In this document: positions 41,156-50,929 of the stretch, one piece after another
Layout: each line of letters begins with the position of its first letter
Numbering within the stretch: position 1 is the first letter of the stretch
Source: Gammaproteobacteria bacterium
GTDB lineage: Bacteria > Pseudomonadota > Gammaproteobacteria > Methylococcales > Methylomonadaceae
NCBI GenBank assembly: GCA_018830325.1
Contig: JAHJSQ010000098.1
Coordinates: forward strand, 1-64,000
Length of the DNA stretch: 64,000 nt
Direction of reading: 5' to 3'
Translations under genes and position numbers: made by a program
The notes under the pieces: generated by a model
Database searches by the model: none
Told to the model about the DNA's origin: nothing
Seen by the model: the letters and a program-made list of their open reading frames with translations, nothing else

Positions 41156-42472
41156 TTAATTGATATTGAGGCGATTTAATTTGCGGTATAAGGTTCTTTC
41201 GCTGATATTCATTTCGGAAGCAATCAGCTTACGGTTGCCTTGATATTTTTTGATTAAGGACCGAATAAATTCGGCCTCGATCATATCCAAAGGGTTTATG
41301 TTTGATGCCCCGGTGTCCTTAATTACCGCTCCTTGGCCGCGTCTTTCTATCATACCGGGTTTTAACGTAGCGCCTTGACGCCGCATGATGGAAATGTCCA
41401 GTACATCGATATTATGGTTAGTGCAAAGGCACGTAGCCAGCTGTAAACAATTTTTCAGCTCGCGTATATTGCCGGGCCATTTGTGCTGCATTAATTTTTG
41501 CATAGCTGCTTTGGTCATACTATAAACACAGTGGTCGCGCTGCCCGAACGACTTAAGAAAATATCCCACCAGTGCCGGCATATCCTCTATCCGGTCTCTT
41601 AAAGCAGGTATTTCCAACGGAAAAACCGACAACCGGTAAAACAAATCTTCCCGGAACAGTCCGTTTCTCACCATTTCTCCAAGGTTTCTGTGCGTGGCCG
41701 TCACGACTCGAACCGTCGATGTCAACGATGAGGTACCGCCTACCCGCCTAAATTGGCCGCTTTCTAATGCTCTTAATAACTTAGGTTGCAAAGAGACCGG
41801 CAATTCGCCGACCTCATCGAGAAACAAAGTACCTTTGTCCGCCAGCTCGAACAATCCTTTTTTGGCGGATGCCGCCCCGGTAAAGGAGCCCTTTTCATGG
41901 CCGAACAGTTCGCTTTCGAACAAGTCTTCTCCGAGTACCGTGCAATCGACGATGACAAATTCTCCCTCGGCATTTTGCGATTTCCGATGAATAAATTCGG
42001 CGGCTAGCTCTTTGCCTGTTCCGGTTTCGCCGTTTAACATAACCGGTACATTAGATTGAGCGGCCTTTTGCAATTTAGTTTTCAGATTTATGAAAGCAGA
42101 AGACGTGCCAACCATCTTCGGGTTTTTATCCAAGGATTCCGACGCGCCGGCGGTAAGTACCGACTCACCTAGATAAAGCGTGCCGTCGGTATCAAGCAAA
42201 GGATAGCCCCGAACTTTCAATAAATACTCGCGTTCGTCCACGGTTTCGTTGAATAAACCGGCATATGGTTCAAGCGTTTGAAAAAAACGTCGATGCCGAC
42301 AATCGACCGGATTATTGCAGCATGCATTACCCAAAATACTTTCTCTGGCCTGCCCGAAATGATTTTCCCAAGCGCGATTAACGGCGACGACTTGTTGAGC
42401 TGCATTAACAATAATAAAAGGAAGGTCGTGGGTTTCAAGCAGCGAATTCAACGTGAACGAGTTTGTTTGCAT
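41156..42472 (-). CDS. Sigma-54 activator, PAS-AAA+-Fis type
   Basis: The 438-residue protein has an N-terminal PAS domain (residues ~10-110) with an unusual Cys cluster ACCNNPVDCRHRRFF. The AAA+ domain (~125-370) contains GETGTGKELAAEFIH, ELFGHEKGSFTGA (sigma-54 contact loop, GSFTGA form) and GTLFLDEVGELP. A C-terminal Fis-like helix-turn-helix (GNRKLIASEMNISERTLYRK) follows. There is no receiver domain. The ATG at 42472 is chosen; the frame extends to a TTG at 42505. It probably drives the PEP-CTERM promoters at 42.7 and 47.7 kb. Confidence 0.9.
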   Translation of the reverse strand: MQTNSFTLNSLLETHDLPFIIVNAAQQVVAVNRAWENHFGQARESILGNACCNNPVDCRHRRFFQTLEPYAGLFNETVDEREYLLKVRGYPLLDTDGTLYLGESVLTAGASESLDKNPKMVGTSSAFINLKTKLQKAAQSNVPVMLNGETGTGKELAAEFIHRKSQNAEGEFVIVDCTVLGEDLFESELFGHEKGSFTGAASAKKGLFELADKGTLFLDEVGELPVSLQPKLLRALESGQFRRVGGTSSLTSTVRVVTATHRNLGEMVRNGLFREDLFYRLSVFPLEIPALRDRIEDMPALVGYFLKSFGQRDHCVYSMTKAAMQKLMQHKWPGNIRELKNCLQLATCLCTNHNIDVLDISIMRRQGATLKPGMIERRGQGAVIKDTGASNINPLDMIEAEFIRSLIKKYQGNRKLIASEMNISERTLYRKLNRLNIN

Positions 42473-42542
42473 AGTTCCAATCAGCAAGTTATATCCGAAA
42501 ACCAACTTTCAGCGCCACTTGTCGGTATTTCGGTTCAGTGAC

Positions 42543-42578
42543 GTGTCAGCCCTGGCAGTCAACATGACATTGTTGTCA
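42543..42578. promoter_or_regulatory. Tandem activator sites upstream of PEP-CTERM operon
   Basis: TGTCA-N4-TGGCA at 42544-42557 and TGACA-N4-TGTCA at 42565-42578 are palindromes 21 bp centre to centre. The same pair with the same spacing occurs at 47607-47641. They lie between the sigma-54 activator gene and the PEP-CTERM operon, about 160 bp before its -24/-12 promoter, as enhancer sites should. Confidence 0.7.
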
Positions 42579-42738
42579 GGTCCGGAAAGCATTCTAACTG
42601 ATTCGTTCATTAATAAAAGGATTTCGGATTTAATCGAAAAAGAATTGTTGGTTACCGTATGAGGCGGTTCGGCACTCAGAAGGCATTGGCGTGGTTTTAT
42701 TCATTGACGCAGTAAGCAAAAATAGGGGCTTAAGAGAG

Positions 42739-42755
42739 TTGGCTTGAAAAATGCT
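42739..42755 (+). promoter_or_regulatory. Sigma-54 promoter (-24/-12)
   Basis: TTGGCTTGAAAAATGCT has the obligatory GG and GC separated by exactly 10 bases. It stands ~55 bp before the PEP-CTERM gene at 42810, with the enhancer-like pair upstream. Confidence 0.8.
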
Positions 42756-42809
42756 TTTGCCTAAACAGCAGTTACTTATTTGAAACTTACTTGAATTATA
42801 GGATCAACA

Positions 42810-43490
42810 ATGAACGCAAAATTAACTTTGCAACATTCAGTCTTTGCCATACTTTTGATAGCTTTGCCGCTCCAAACTCAAGCCGCTTTATTTGTCATTG
42901 ATAATTTTAACCAAGATCAAGACGCTTGGTCTTTTAATGGTGACTCAATAAACAGCGGACCTTTACAGCTTAATACCCCGGGATCAACCCATTTGAGCAA
43001 TGCCGAAAGAACGCTATTTTCACAATCGGGTGCTGGTTCAAGTACATTTCAGGCGGTTCAAGCCGTTGGCGGACTATTACAAATTACCAATAGTGTAACG
43101 TCGGACGGAATCGCTTCCGTATTATGGGATGGGTTCGATTCTGTTGATTTTATTTCTCTAGGTATCAACGCTTTTCTATTAGATATTCTGGCCATCGATC
43201 ATGATGTAGATATCGACTTTGTGGTAAACGGGATATCTTCTTCACCGCTTCAAAACTTTGCCGGGCCCGGTAATAATTACGTTAACTTTAACGATTTCAG
43301 CGTTCCGAGTGTTTTTAATGAAGTCACATCGATACGCTTGAATTTAAGAGGCCCTGCAGCATGGGACGGACAGGTTAAATTAGTCGGCGCACAAAATCCT
43401 TCAACGGTGCCTGAGCCAGATTTGTTTATTTTGTTGAGCTTTGCATTGATTGTTTTTGGTTTAGTAAAAAAAAACAGAACTGAATTGTAG
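42810..43490 (+). CDS. PEP-CTERM exported protein
   Basis: The 226-residue protein has a signal peptide (ending TQA, ~residue 25) and a beta-rich domain that opens with LFVIDNFNQDQ. The C-terminal anchor is VPEPDLFILLSFALIVFGLV then KKNRTEL. It is a likely exosortase substrate of the envelope or matrix. The next gene, 40 bases downstream, is a paralogue (IIDNFSDSQ, ILWDNFGTVDF vs VLWDGFDSVDF). Confidence 0.88.
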   Translation: MNAKLTLQHSVFAILLIALPLQTQAALFVIDNFNQDQDAWSFNGDSINSGPLQLNTPGSTHLSNAERTLFSQSGAGSSTFQAVQAVGGLLQITNSVTSDGIASVLWDGFDSVDFISLGINAFLLDILAIDHDVDIDFVVNGISSSPLQNFAGPGNNYVNFNDFSVPSVFNEVTSIRLNLRGPAAWDGQVKLVGAQNPSTVPEPDLFILLSFALIVFGLVKKNRTEL

Positions 43491-43529
43491 TATCCAAATT
43501 TTAACCCCCTTGAACTTAATTAAGGTGAA

Positions 43530-44204
43530 ATGATGAATACGAAGCGGTTAATTTTTCCAAGTTTGATGGTATTTTTTACGCTTTCGATTTTACCATTAAC
43601 CGTCCAAGCGGTATCCATAATCGATAACTTCTCCGATTCTCAACAAGTTATGGATTTAGGGAGTCCGGGAATAACAGCCTCAACGACTTTCCTTTCCGAT
43701 ACTTCCAGCGAATTAACCGGAATCAGGAGAACCTTGAGTGCGGAAGCCGGAGTCGGTGCAGTTAATTTTGTGGTTATTCAAGTCATCGGGTCCGGGAGTA
43801 TTTTAGGTATTACAAACAGCCTTGGCTCCGCTGGTACGGCATCGATTCTGTGGGATAATTTCGGTACGGTTGATTTCAACCAATTTGCCAATGCCCTGAA
43901 ATTAGATGTTGAGAAGCTAGACGACAAAATGATAACCGTCGAAATGATAGTAAATGGAACCTCGAATTCCGCTTTCAATATTGATGGAGTCGGCGAATAT
44001 CTTTTCGATTTTTCCTCTTTCAGCGATGCGTCGCTGTTCGATCAGGTTTCTTCATTAGAAATGAAATTAACCGGTCCCTCTGCGTGGGACGGCCAATTTA
44101 AACTATCGGCAGTTGCCGCGCCGGTTCCTTTGCCGCCTTCTATTTTTCTGATGAGTTTGGCTTTAATTGGCTTTGCCGTTGTACGTAGGAATACGATTGT
44201 CTAA
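43530..44204 (+). CDS. PEP-CTERM-like exported protein (paralogue)
   Basis: The 224-residue protein has a signal peptide (ending VQA) and the same IIDNF..ILWDNF..LTGPSAWDGQFKL framework as the gene before it. The sorting motif is the variant VPLPPSIFLMSLALIGFAVV with RRN. The two genes are probably a tandem duplication in one sigma-54-driven operon, with diverged sorting motifs. Confidence 0.85.
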   Translation: MMNTKRLIFPSLMVFFTLSILPLTVQAVSIIDNFSDSQQVMDLGSPGITASTTFLSDTSSELTGIRRTLSAEAGVGAVNFVVIQVIGSGSILGITNSLGSAGTASILWDNFGTVDFNQFANALKLDVEKLDDKMITVEMIVNGTSNSAFNIDGVGEYLFDFSSFSDASLFDQVSSLEMKLTGPSAWDGQFKLSAVAAPVPLPPSIFLMSLALIGFAVVRRNTIV

Positions 44205-44216
44205 TCGAAAAAGCGT

Positions 44217-44498
44217 CTATAGCTTTCGCACTTCAAATTTCGGCAGTGCCGGAAGAGACCTCGGGGTGCTAGGTCGATTTTGCTCCTGCAGAATCGACAT
44301 TCACGCCATCCATGTCGCTCGCAAAGGCTTTTCCAGCATGGAGCTGGCATAGAGCCTACACGGACGTATTTACCCAGCACCTAAATAAGCCATGATTTTG
44401 AATCATTGCCAAAGACCTATGGAATTTAGGTGCTGGGTTTACGGCGTCCCTTGACGGGCACCCTGAGGCCGAATTTTCATCTACGATGAGTATAATTA
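44217..44498. repeat. Intergenic repeat family, copy 1 (longest)
   Basis: It begins CTATAGCTTTCGCACTTCAA-ATTTCGGCAGTGCC and ends GAGGCCGAATTTTCATCTACG..TATAATT. Copies 2 and 3 are at 48635-48860 and 50604-50743. Inside it lies a second inverted unit, CCCAGCACCTAAAT...ATTTAGGTGCTGGG. The ends are imperfect inverted repeats, so it could be a MITE. Confidence 0.65.
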
Positions 44499-44549
44499 TC
44501 GGAAGGAGTAGAGGGCGGTTAGCGAGTGCAATCGAACCCTCCTAATTTA

Positions 44550-46943
44550 CTATTCCGGCCCCTCTTCTTTATCTTCCTCATGCGCCATATCGGAGATTTC
44601 CTTAAGTCTCGAAATGGCCTTGAAGTTAATACTGTTTTCCGGATAGTTGCCTTCCGAATCCATGGCACCGGCTTCTTGGCCGGTTAATAGTTCCAGTGCT
44701 TCATCGACGGTCGAGACCGCATAGACGGCAAATTGTCCCGCTTCAACCGCATCGATAACATCCTTCATCAGCATGAGATTACGTTTATTCGCCACAGGAA
44801 TAATCACGCCTTGCTGACCGGTTAAGCCGCGCGCTTTGCATAGCCTAAAAAAGCCTTCGATTTTTTCATTGACACCGCCGATGGCTTGGACTTCGCCGTA
44901 TTGATTTATCGATCCGGTCACGGCAAAACCTTGCTTGATTGGCGTTCGTGTCAGCGCCGATATCAAACAACATAATTCGGCCAGGGATGCGCTATCGCCA
45001 TCGATATAACCGTAGGATTGTTCGACTGCGATACTGGCGGAAATGGCAAACGGAAATTGTTGTGCGTAACAATGCCCGAGATAGCCGGTCAATATCATCA
45101 CGCCTTTCGAATGAAGGGCTTGACCGAGTTCGGCTTCGCGTTCGATATCGACGATGCCTCGGGAGCCGGGGTAAACCGTCGCGGTGATCCGCGCCGGCGC
45201 GCCGAAACCGCTGCCGCCGATTTCCAGAACAGTCAAGCCGTTTGCCTTGCCGATTGCGGTGCCATCAGTATCGATCAAAATCGTACCGTCGAGCATTTCC
45301 TCAAGAATTTCCTCGGACAACCTACCGTTGCGTTGTTCACGCGCGAAAAGAGCCTGTTCGATATGGGCTTGGTCGATGTATTCTGCGGCTCTACGCGCGC
45401 ACAAGAGGTTAGCTTCGCCGATGATTTCGAGGGAATCGTTAATGTGCGCCGATAAACGGTGCTGGTTTTCGGAAAGCCTGCAGCTATGCTCGATGAGGCG
45501 GGCAATCGCGGCCGAAGTCAATGTTTTGGAACCAGTGTCGCGCGCATGTCTCATCATCAGTTGCGCAAAATTTTGCATCGAATCCGGATTCAGCAAAATG
45601 CGGTGATCGAAATCGGCCAGCACTCTGAACATTTCGTTAAATTCGTCGTCCAGTTCATGCAATAAGTAATAAATATCCCGCGAGCCGACCAAAACCACTT
45701 TGATATTGAGCGGGATAACTTCCGGCTTTAGCGTCATTGTATTGATGCCGAGCTCCGAATACGGCGACTCGATTTCGATACGACCGGACTTCAGCGCGCG
45801 CTTTAAACCTTCCCAGACAAAAGGATAAGTGAGCAATTTTTCGGCGTCGAGTATCAAATAACCGCCATTTGCGTGATGTAGCGAGCCCGGGCAGATTCGT
45901 CGGTAGTTGGTGACCAGGGTGCCTTGATCGCTGATATATTCGATGCGCCCGAATAAATTCGGATAAATCGGATGCGGCTCGTAAACGACCGGCGCGCCGC
46001 ATTCGGTTTTATAATCGACCAAGACGTTAGGAGCGTACTGCTCTTTCAGCAATAGGCGCTTACTGATCTGATCGCGGCTATCAAGTCCCGGATTAGCAGC
46101 CAATACGTCGACGATGGTTTGGCTCAGGTTTTTTTTGATTTCATCCAAATAAGTGATGGCATCGTCGACGTTTTGATAGTCTTCGATCAACGCCTCGAAG
46201 AGCGGTTCGATGGCTTGATTAATCGTCGCATCGTCCAATTGCTTGAGTTGTTCGACCAGTGAACGCCGCCATTGCGGCAGCTCCAGCAAGACATCTCCTA
46301 GATAGTTTTCGAGCTCCTCGGTATGACGGTGAAACGCTTCGCGCTCGGCTTGCGGCAATTGTATGAATTGCTCGTCTTCCAATAACTTGTCGTCCTTAAC
46401 GGGCACGAAAGTGATCGTTTCACTCTCGCGGTAGAGCGCGACATTCAAAGATTCCGCTTTTTTCTCGACTTGATTAATCGCCATGTTGTAGCGTTGATTA
46501 AAGGCGCGTTCAATCGCGGCCTTTTTTTGCTGATAGGTCGGACTTTCAAAAACGGCAGGAAAAGTAGCCAGCAAATTGTCAATCAATTCATCGATATCGG
46601 CGCAGAATTTCTGCCCGTATCCTGCAGGCAATTCAATCGAGACCGGTTCGCGCGAATTATCGAAATTATCGACATAAGCATAACTTGGCGGCGTCGGTTG
46701 ATTTGGAGCCGATTGTTCAAGCTGTTGGGTAATCATTGACAGGCGCCCGGTGCCCGGTTCGCCCATAACATAAATGTTGTAGCCGGGATTTTGCATCGCG
46801 ACGCCGAATTCCAATGCCGATCGGGCACGGGCTTGACCTAAAATTGAGGTTTGTTCGCTTGCTGTTGCCAGGGGGATATCCAGGTCTTCCGGATTGATGG
46901 TTAATTTCAAGGCTTCCGGCGGAAGCGGTTGGTAATGAGGCAT
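44550..46943 (-). CDS. Lon-like ATP-dependent protease (AAA_32 type)
   Basis: The 797-residue protein has an N-terminal ATPase region (YNIYVMGEPGTGRLSMIT, ~residue 60), a long helical insertion and a C-terminal S16 Lon protease domain. The catalytic Ser is in YGYIDGDSASLAELCC and the Lys in IGGVNEKIEGFF. This is the soluble LonB-like/AAA_32 subfamily seen beside classical Lon. It degrades unfolded or regulatory proteins; targets are unknown. The acidic tail ends KEEGPE. Confidence 0.92.
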   Translation of the reverse strand: MPHYQPLPPEALKLTINPEDLDIPLATASEQTSILGQARARSALEFGVAMQNPGYNIYVMGEPGTGRLSMITQQLEQSAPNQPTPPSYAYVDNFDNSREPVSIELPAGYGQKFCADIDELIDNLLATFPAVFESPTYQQKKAAIERAFNQRYNMAINQVEKKAESLNVALYRESETITFVPVKDDKLLEDEQFIQLPQAEREAFHRHTEELENYLGDVLLELPQWRRSLVEQLKQLDDATINQAIEPLFEALIEDYQNVDDAITYLDEIKKNLSQTIVDVLAANPGLDSRDQISKRLLLKEQYAPNVLVDYKTECGAPVVYEPHPIYPNLFGRIEYISDQGTLVTNYRRICPGSLHHANGGYLILDAEKLLTYPFVWEGLKRALKSGRIEIESPYSELGINTMTLKPEVIPLNIKVVLVGSRDIYYLLHELDDEFNEMFRVLADFDHRILLNPDSMQNFAQLMMRHARDTGSKTLTSAAIARLIEHSCRLSENQHRLSAHINDSLEIIGEANLLCARRAAEYIDQAHIEQALFAREQRNGRLSEEILEEMLDGTILIDTDGTAIGKANGLTVLEIGGSGFGAPARITATVYPGSRGIVDIEREAELGQALHSKGVMILTGYLGHCYAQQFPFAISASIAVEQSYGYIDGDSASLAELCCLISALTRTPIKQGFAVTGSINQYGEVQAIGGVNEKIEGFFRLCKARGLTGQQGVIIPVANKRNLMLMKDVIDAVEAGQFAVYAVSTVDEALELLTGQEAGAMDSEGNYPENSINFKAISRLKEISDMAHEEDKEEGPE

Positions 46944-47249
46944 GATGCAGTAATTAGTTCTGAAGTATTAAACCGTGCATTATACATTTCACTCTTTAAA
47001 TTCCAGTACTTATTAGAAAAGAACCCGTGCTTTAGTCGAGAGTGTGCTGATGCAGCACAATGTTTATAGATTGTTTTTTTATTACCATGAGGGGCATGAA
47101 GATAATGACTAAAAAATATCAAAACGATGGCGTGACTGGAGTGCAGGAAAAGCCTGCGCTCTAGAAGCAATAATGATGACATAGGCTGTTAATCCTAATA
47201 AAGAGCAGTTGGCATGAACGGTCTTCAACACTTTCACCGACTTGGTGAA

Positions 47250-47304
47250 GCCTCAAACTACCGTTCACCCTTCGACTGGCTCAGGGCGAACGGTAGTTTG
47301 AGGC
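47250..47304. repeat. Perfect 17-bp inverted repeat
   Basis: GCCTCAAACTACCGTTC and GAACGGTAGTTTGAGGC enclose 21 bases. The hairpin stands in the 46944-47750 gap, which otherwise holds CATGAAG fragments and the regulatory region of the next gene, with no credible coding sequence. Confidence 0.6.
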
Positions 47305-47606
47305 TCTCAACTGCTATTTTTAAGTTAATGGTTAGTAACTCACTTAAATTGAAAACGCTGTCTCTTCAAGTCCTCCATGCTCTTCATGGTAAAAAATAAA
47401 TGACAATTTTTTGGAATCAGCACCTAATCGAAATGTTCTCCGGAAATACCGTCCAAATTCACTCGCGACCACAATTGCATTGATCGAAGCGTCATTGAGA
47501 ATACCTTTGTCGAGGCGATAATAAGAATTGATAGGTAACCACAGAAAAAAACACCCTTTTTTAGCAGAAGCAAGGATCAAAGCACATTAGATTGCCATAT
47601 AAGAGT

Positions 47607-47641
47607 TGACTAACCTGGCAGTCGGAATGACAAAATTGTCA
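47607..47641. promoter_or_regulatory. Tandem activator sites, second copy
   Basis: TGACT-N4-TGGCA at 47607-47620 and TGACA-N4-TGTCA at 47628-47641 are 21 bp apart centre to centre, as at 42.5 kb. CCTGGCAGTC is shared exactly between both loci, and the bases between are not. This conservation of motif and spacing argues for a common regulator. Confidence 0.7.
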
Positions 47642-47694
47642 GTGTTGGCGCTTCAGTGTCGCCGATTAAGCCCCAATATCAACCTTTTTACAAA

Positions 47695-47711
47695 TTGGCA
47701 TCAAATATGCT
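47695..47711 (+). promoter_or_regulatory. Sigma-54 promoter (-24/-12)
   Basis: TTGGCATCAAATATGCT has GG and GC separated by 10 bases and lies 40 bp before the PEP-CTERM gene at 47751. Confidence 0.8.
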
Positions 47712-47750
47712 CCAGAGGATTTAACGAATTAATTTATCTGGAGAATCCTT

Positions 47751-48587
47751 ATGAAATTGAACACAAAAGCAGCCTTGCTTATTCTTGCATCTTGCCAATT
47801 CAATGCTCAGGCCGACATGATCAACATTACTGTCGACGGCGATTTATCGGACTGGGGAATTCAACAAACAGAGCAGGCCAGCGATTGGCTTCCTAACACT
47901 GGTGTGCATTACACGATTCAAGACCAAACCGGCGGCCTAGGTGTACGTCTTGGTGCCGGTTACGGAGGACAAGCATACGATGCAGAGGCCCTATACGCTC
48001 ACTTAACCGATACACACCTCTTTATTGCTCTTGCAACCGGACACAATCCCGAAACCGCTCAAAACCCGTCAGCTAACAGTTTCGGCGCCGGCGACTTTGC
48101 TTTAGACTTCGGCCTCAACGGAGTTTATGAGTTGGGCATCAACGTCAAACCATCATGGGATACTTTCGGCATCGCGGGAGGCGTCTATGGAGTAACCGAG
48201 TGGGCTTACGGTTTATGGGAAGATGACACCTTGCCTGGTTATAAAAAGTCGGATCACCCGACTTCGATTATCGATGGAATATTGCTTGGCCAGTCTGTTA
48301 TGGCAATCAGCGGGCCTAAAACCGGTTATGGCGAATGGGCAAGCGATAAACATTATTTTTATGAAGTTGCACTTGGGCTTGATCTATTGAGAGCGGCTGG
48401 CTGGGGAGGCGAAAGCTTCAATGTCCATTGGACTCAAATGTGCGCGAACGATTCGATCATCGTCGATCCGCCCAGCGTTCCGGAACCTGAAGTCGTTTCA
48501 TTGCTTCTGCTAGGGTTGATTGGTACAGCTTGGGCACGCCTTAGGAAAAATATCCAAATGCAAGGCTTGGCGTTTGAATTGGTGTGA
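47751..48587 (+). CDS. PEP-CTERM exported protein
   Basis: The 278-residue protein has a signal peptide (ending AQA, ~residue 21) and a large beta domain rich in Trp and Gly (ITVDGDLSDW, then GAGDFALDFGLNG) that resembles carbohydrate-binding/DOMON-like domains. The sorting signal is VPEPEVVSLLLLGLIGTAWA with a basic tail. It continues ~17 residues beyond the RLRKN, which is longer than usual. Its sigma-54 promoter and activator sites match those at 42.5-42.7 kb. Confidence 0.87.
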   Translation: MKLNTKAALLILASCQFNAQADMINITVDGDLSDWGIQQTEQASDWLPNTGVHYTIQDQTGGLGVRLGAGYGGQAYDAEALYAHLTDTHLFIALATGHNPETAQNPSANSFGAGDFALDFGLNGVYELGINVKPSWDTFGIAGGVYGVTEWAYGLWEDDTLPGYKKSDHPTSIIDGILLGQSVMAISGPKTGYGEWASDKHYFYEVALGLDLLRAAGWGGESFNVHWTQMCANDSIIVDPPSVPEPEVVSLLLLGLIGTAWARLRKNIQMQGLAFELV

Positions 48588-48634
48588 TACCTGACTAAAA
48601 AAAAAGAAATCCTAATGCGCTTTCGGTGAATGAA

Positions 48635-48860
48635 ATATACCTTTCGTACTTCAAATTTCGACAGCGGCTAAGGAGGCATCGGGATGCTCGATCCCTCTCC
48701 TAACACTAGGTGAGGGACCAGCATAGAGCCTGCGTGGATGTATTCTCCCAGCTCCTAAATTCCATAGCTCATTGGCCAGGTTAATTGTCTTGGATAATTT
48801 AGGTGCTGGGCCTTTGACAGGCGCCCCGGTGTCGAATTTTGATCTACGTTGGGTATAATT
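48635..48860. repeat. Intergenic repeat family, copy 2
   Basis: It starts ATATACCTTTCGTACTTCAA-ATTTCGACAG and ends GGTGTCGAATTTTGATCTACG..TATAATT. It carries the same inner CCCAGC-CCTAAAT/ATTTAGGTGCTGGG unit as the 44.2-kb copy. The rest of the 48588-48951 gap shows nothing else. Confidence 0.65.
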
Positions 48861-48951
48861 AGAAAAGTGACGGCTTAGATATCGGCACCTCTGATTTCAG
48901 GTTTGCAAATTTTTATTTGTATTCGACGAGCTCTTTTCTTCCCCCTCTTTT

Positions 48952-50532
48952 TCAGCGTTGACTGTCATCGAACTGCTCGACCATTAAATCGAGATCCTTA
49001 CTGAGTTTCGAAAGATTGCGCCCGGCTTGACTGGCTATCGTTGCGTGATCGGATGTCTCTTTCGACAAGCGATCGATGGCTTCGATGTTTCGAGCGATTT
49101 CTTCTGAAACGATGTGTTGCTCCTCGGCTGCACTGGCGATTTGTAAAATCATATCGCTAATCGTGCTAACCGATTGCGTGGTTTCGGTCAATAATCTGGC
49201 CGAATTTTCTCCGTGTTCGACGCCATCGGCTGCTTTGATTCGTACCTTGGTCATTTCATCGACGGCATTTTTTGCGCCTTGTTGTAAAACCTCAATCATT
49301 TTATTGATTTCTTCTGTCGACTTTTGCGTGCGTCCGGCCAAAGTTCTGACTTCATCGGCAACGACAGCGAAACCGCGGCCTTGATCTCCGGCTCGGGCGG
49401 CCTCGATTGCGGCATTGAGCGCCAGCAAGTTGGTTTGTTCGGCGATGCCTTGAATGACCTCTAATACGCCGCCGATATCTTTACTGTATTGAGCAAGATT
49501 TAAAATGACCGATTCGGCGCTGTCGACCTCGGAAGACAAGGCGCCGATTAATTTGACCGTCTCTCCGACCCGTTGCATCGTTTGCTGAGATATTTGGTCG
49601 GCGTCGGTTGCAGCCTTGGCAGCATTGCTAGCGCTTTGCGCAACTTCATTGATCGTCGCGGTCATTTGATGCATTGCCGTCGCCACTTGCTCGGTTTCTT
49701 GCAATTGGTATTTCATGGCTTCGCTGACTTGTTCGATTTCCCGTTCGGTGGCTTGGGCTTGTTGCGTAAGCGTCTCGGTCGCTTGTATCAAACGGCGTAC
49801 GATAGTCCTCGATTTAGCTTTAAGAAGTTTAATAGCGAGTAACAGCTGTCCGGGTTCGGCGCCGTCGTTGGTGTAAATGTGCTGCATGACCGGATTATCG
49901 ATAACCGATCGCGCTTCTAATGCGGCATCGTTTAGCGGGCGTAACAGCGCCGATATCAAGCCGAACGAAAATAACAGGGATATCACCAAGGTGGTCGTGG
50001 CAGGGGTAAATTCGATAATACCAAAGATAAATAGGCCGGCAAAAATTAGCGTTTGTAGCAACGAGAATCCGATCAATAATTTAGATCCCAATTTCATGCG
50101 GTTAAGCAAGTTGTTGATACTTTTCCCCGAGGCTAGTTTCGGGTAAGTTTTCTTTGCCTGTTCAACTGTATCGGGCTCGGGCTTTACCCGAACCGATTCG
50201 AATCCGATGACTTTTCCCTTGTCGAAGCGAGGCGTTACAAAGGCGTCGACCCAATAATAATCGCCATTTTTACAGCGATTCTTGACGATACCCATCCACG
50301 GCTTGCCTTTCTGAATACTATTCCATAAGTCTGCAAACGCGGCTTCCGGCATTTCCGGATGGCGAACGATGTTATGAGGCTGTCCAAGCAATTCTTGCTC
50401 ATTGAAACCGCTTATTTTTAAGAAATCCTGGTTAATATAAGTGATCTTTCCTTTAGGATCGGTTGCCGAAGTAATCGTAGCGGTACTGGGATAGATGATT
50501 TCGTTTTGTGTAACGGGAAGGTTTTTTCTCAT
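48952..50532 (-). CDS. PAS-containing methyl-accepting chemotaxis protein (Aer-like)
   Basis: The 526-residue receptor has an N-terminal PAS domain (residues ~10-125, with [20 protein letters not shown]), two close TM segments (~150-205) without a periplasmic domain, a HAMP-like part and the signalling tip [20 protein letters not shown]. This is the Aer-type layout for redox or oxygen sensing. It would feed CheA/CheW elsewhere in the genome. Confidence 0.92.
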   Translation of the reverse strand: MRKNLPVTQNEIIYPSTATITSATDPKGKITYINQDFLKISGFNEQELLGQPHNIVRHPEMPEAAFADLWNSIQKGKPWMGIVKNRCKNGDYYWVDAFVTPRFDKGKVIGFESVRVKPEPDTVEQAKKTYPKLASGKSINNLLNRMKLGSKLLIGFSLLQTLIFAGLFIFGIIEFTPATTTLVISLLFSFGLISALLRPLNDAALEARSVIDNPVMQHIYTNDGAEPGQLLLAIKLLKAKSRTIVRRLIQATETLTQQAQATEREIEQVSEAMKYQLQETEQVATAMHQMTATINEVAQSASNAAKAATDADQISQQTMQRVGETVKLIGALSSEVDSAESVILNLAQYSKDIGGVLEVIQGIAEQTNLLALNAAIEAARAGDQGRGFAVVADEVRTLAGRTQKSTEEINKMIEVLQQGAKNAVDEMTKVRIKAADGVEHGENSARLLTETTQSVSTISDMILQIASAAEEQHIVSEEIARNIEAIDRLSKETSDHATIASQAGRNLSKLSKDLDLMVEQFDDSQR

Positions 50533-50603
50533 GGTTCGACCATATTGGGGATCACGGGATTCGCTGAGAATAAGCGAATTAACTCGGTGTATTTGCCATG
50601 TTC

Positions 50604-50743
50604 AGCTATACCTTTCTCACTTCAAATTTCGGCAGTGCCTAAGGAGGCTCCGGAGTGCTCGGCAAAGGCTCTATGCCAGCATGGATGTATCCACAGCGGC
50701 CTTTAACGGGTCCCCGGTGCCGAATTTTAATCTACGATTATAA
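50604..50743. repeat. Intergenic repeat family, copy 3 (short)
   Basis: It has the same ends as the 44.2- and 48.6-kb copies (TATACCTTTCTCACTTCAAA...GGTGCCGAATTTTAATCTACG), but lacks the inner CCCAGCACCTAAAT unit. The 44-kb and 48-kb copies therefore look like this element with a second element nested inside. Confidence 0.65.
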
Positions 50744-50929
50744 CGAGGCCGTTGCGAGGTATAAGGCTTCTTCGGCTATCAATGCATGATCCAAATAAAC
50801 TTGGAGCCCTGTCCGTTTTCATGACAAAAGTCGTAATATTATTTCATAAATACATCTAAACCCGATTATTTGTTTCAACGTTGTCACATAAATGTAAAAC
50901 TCCGCACTTATCATGTGGGCTGAATTGAG

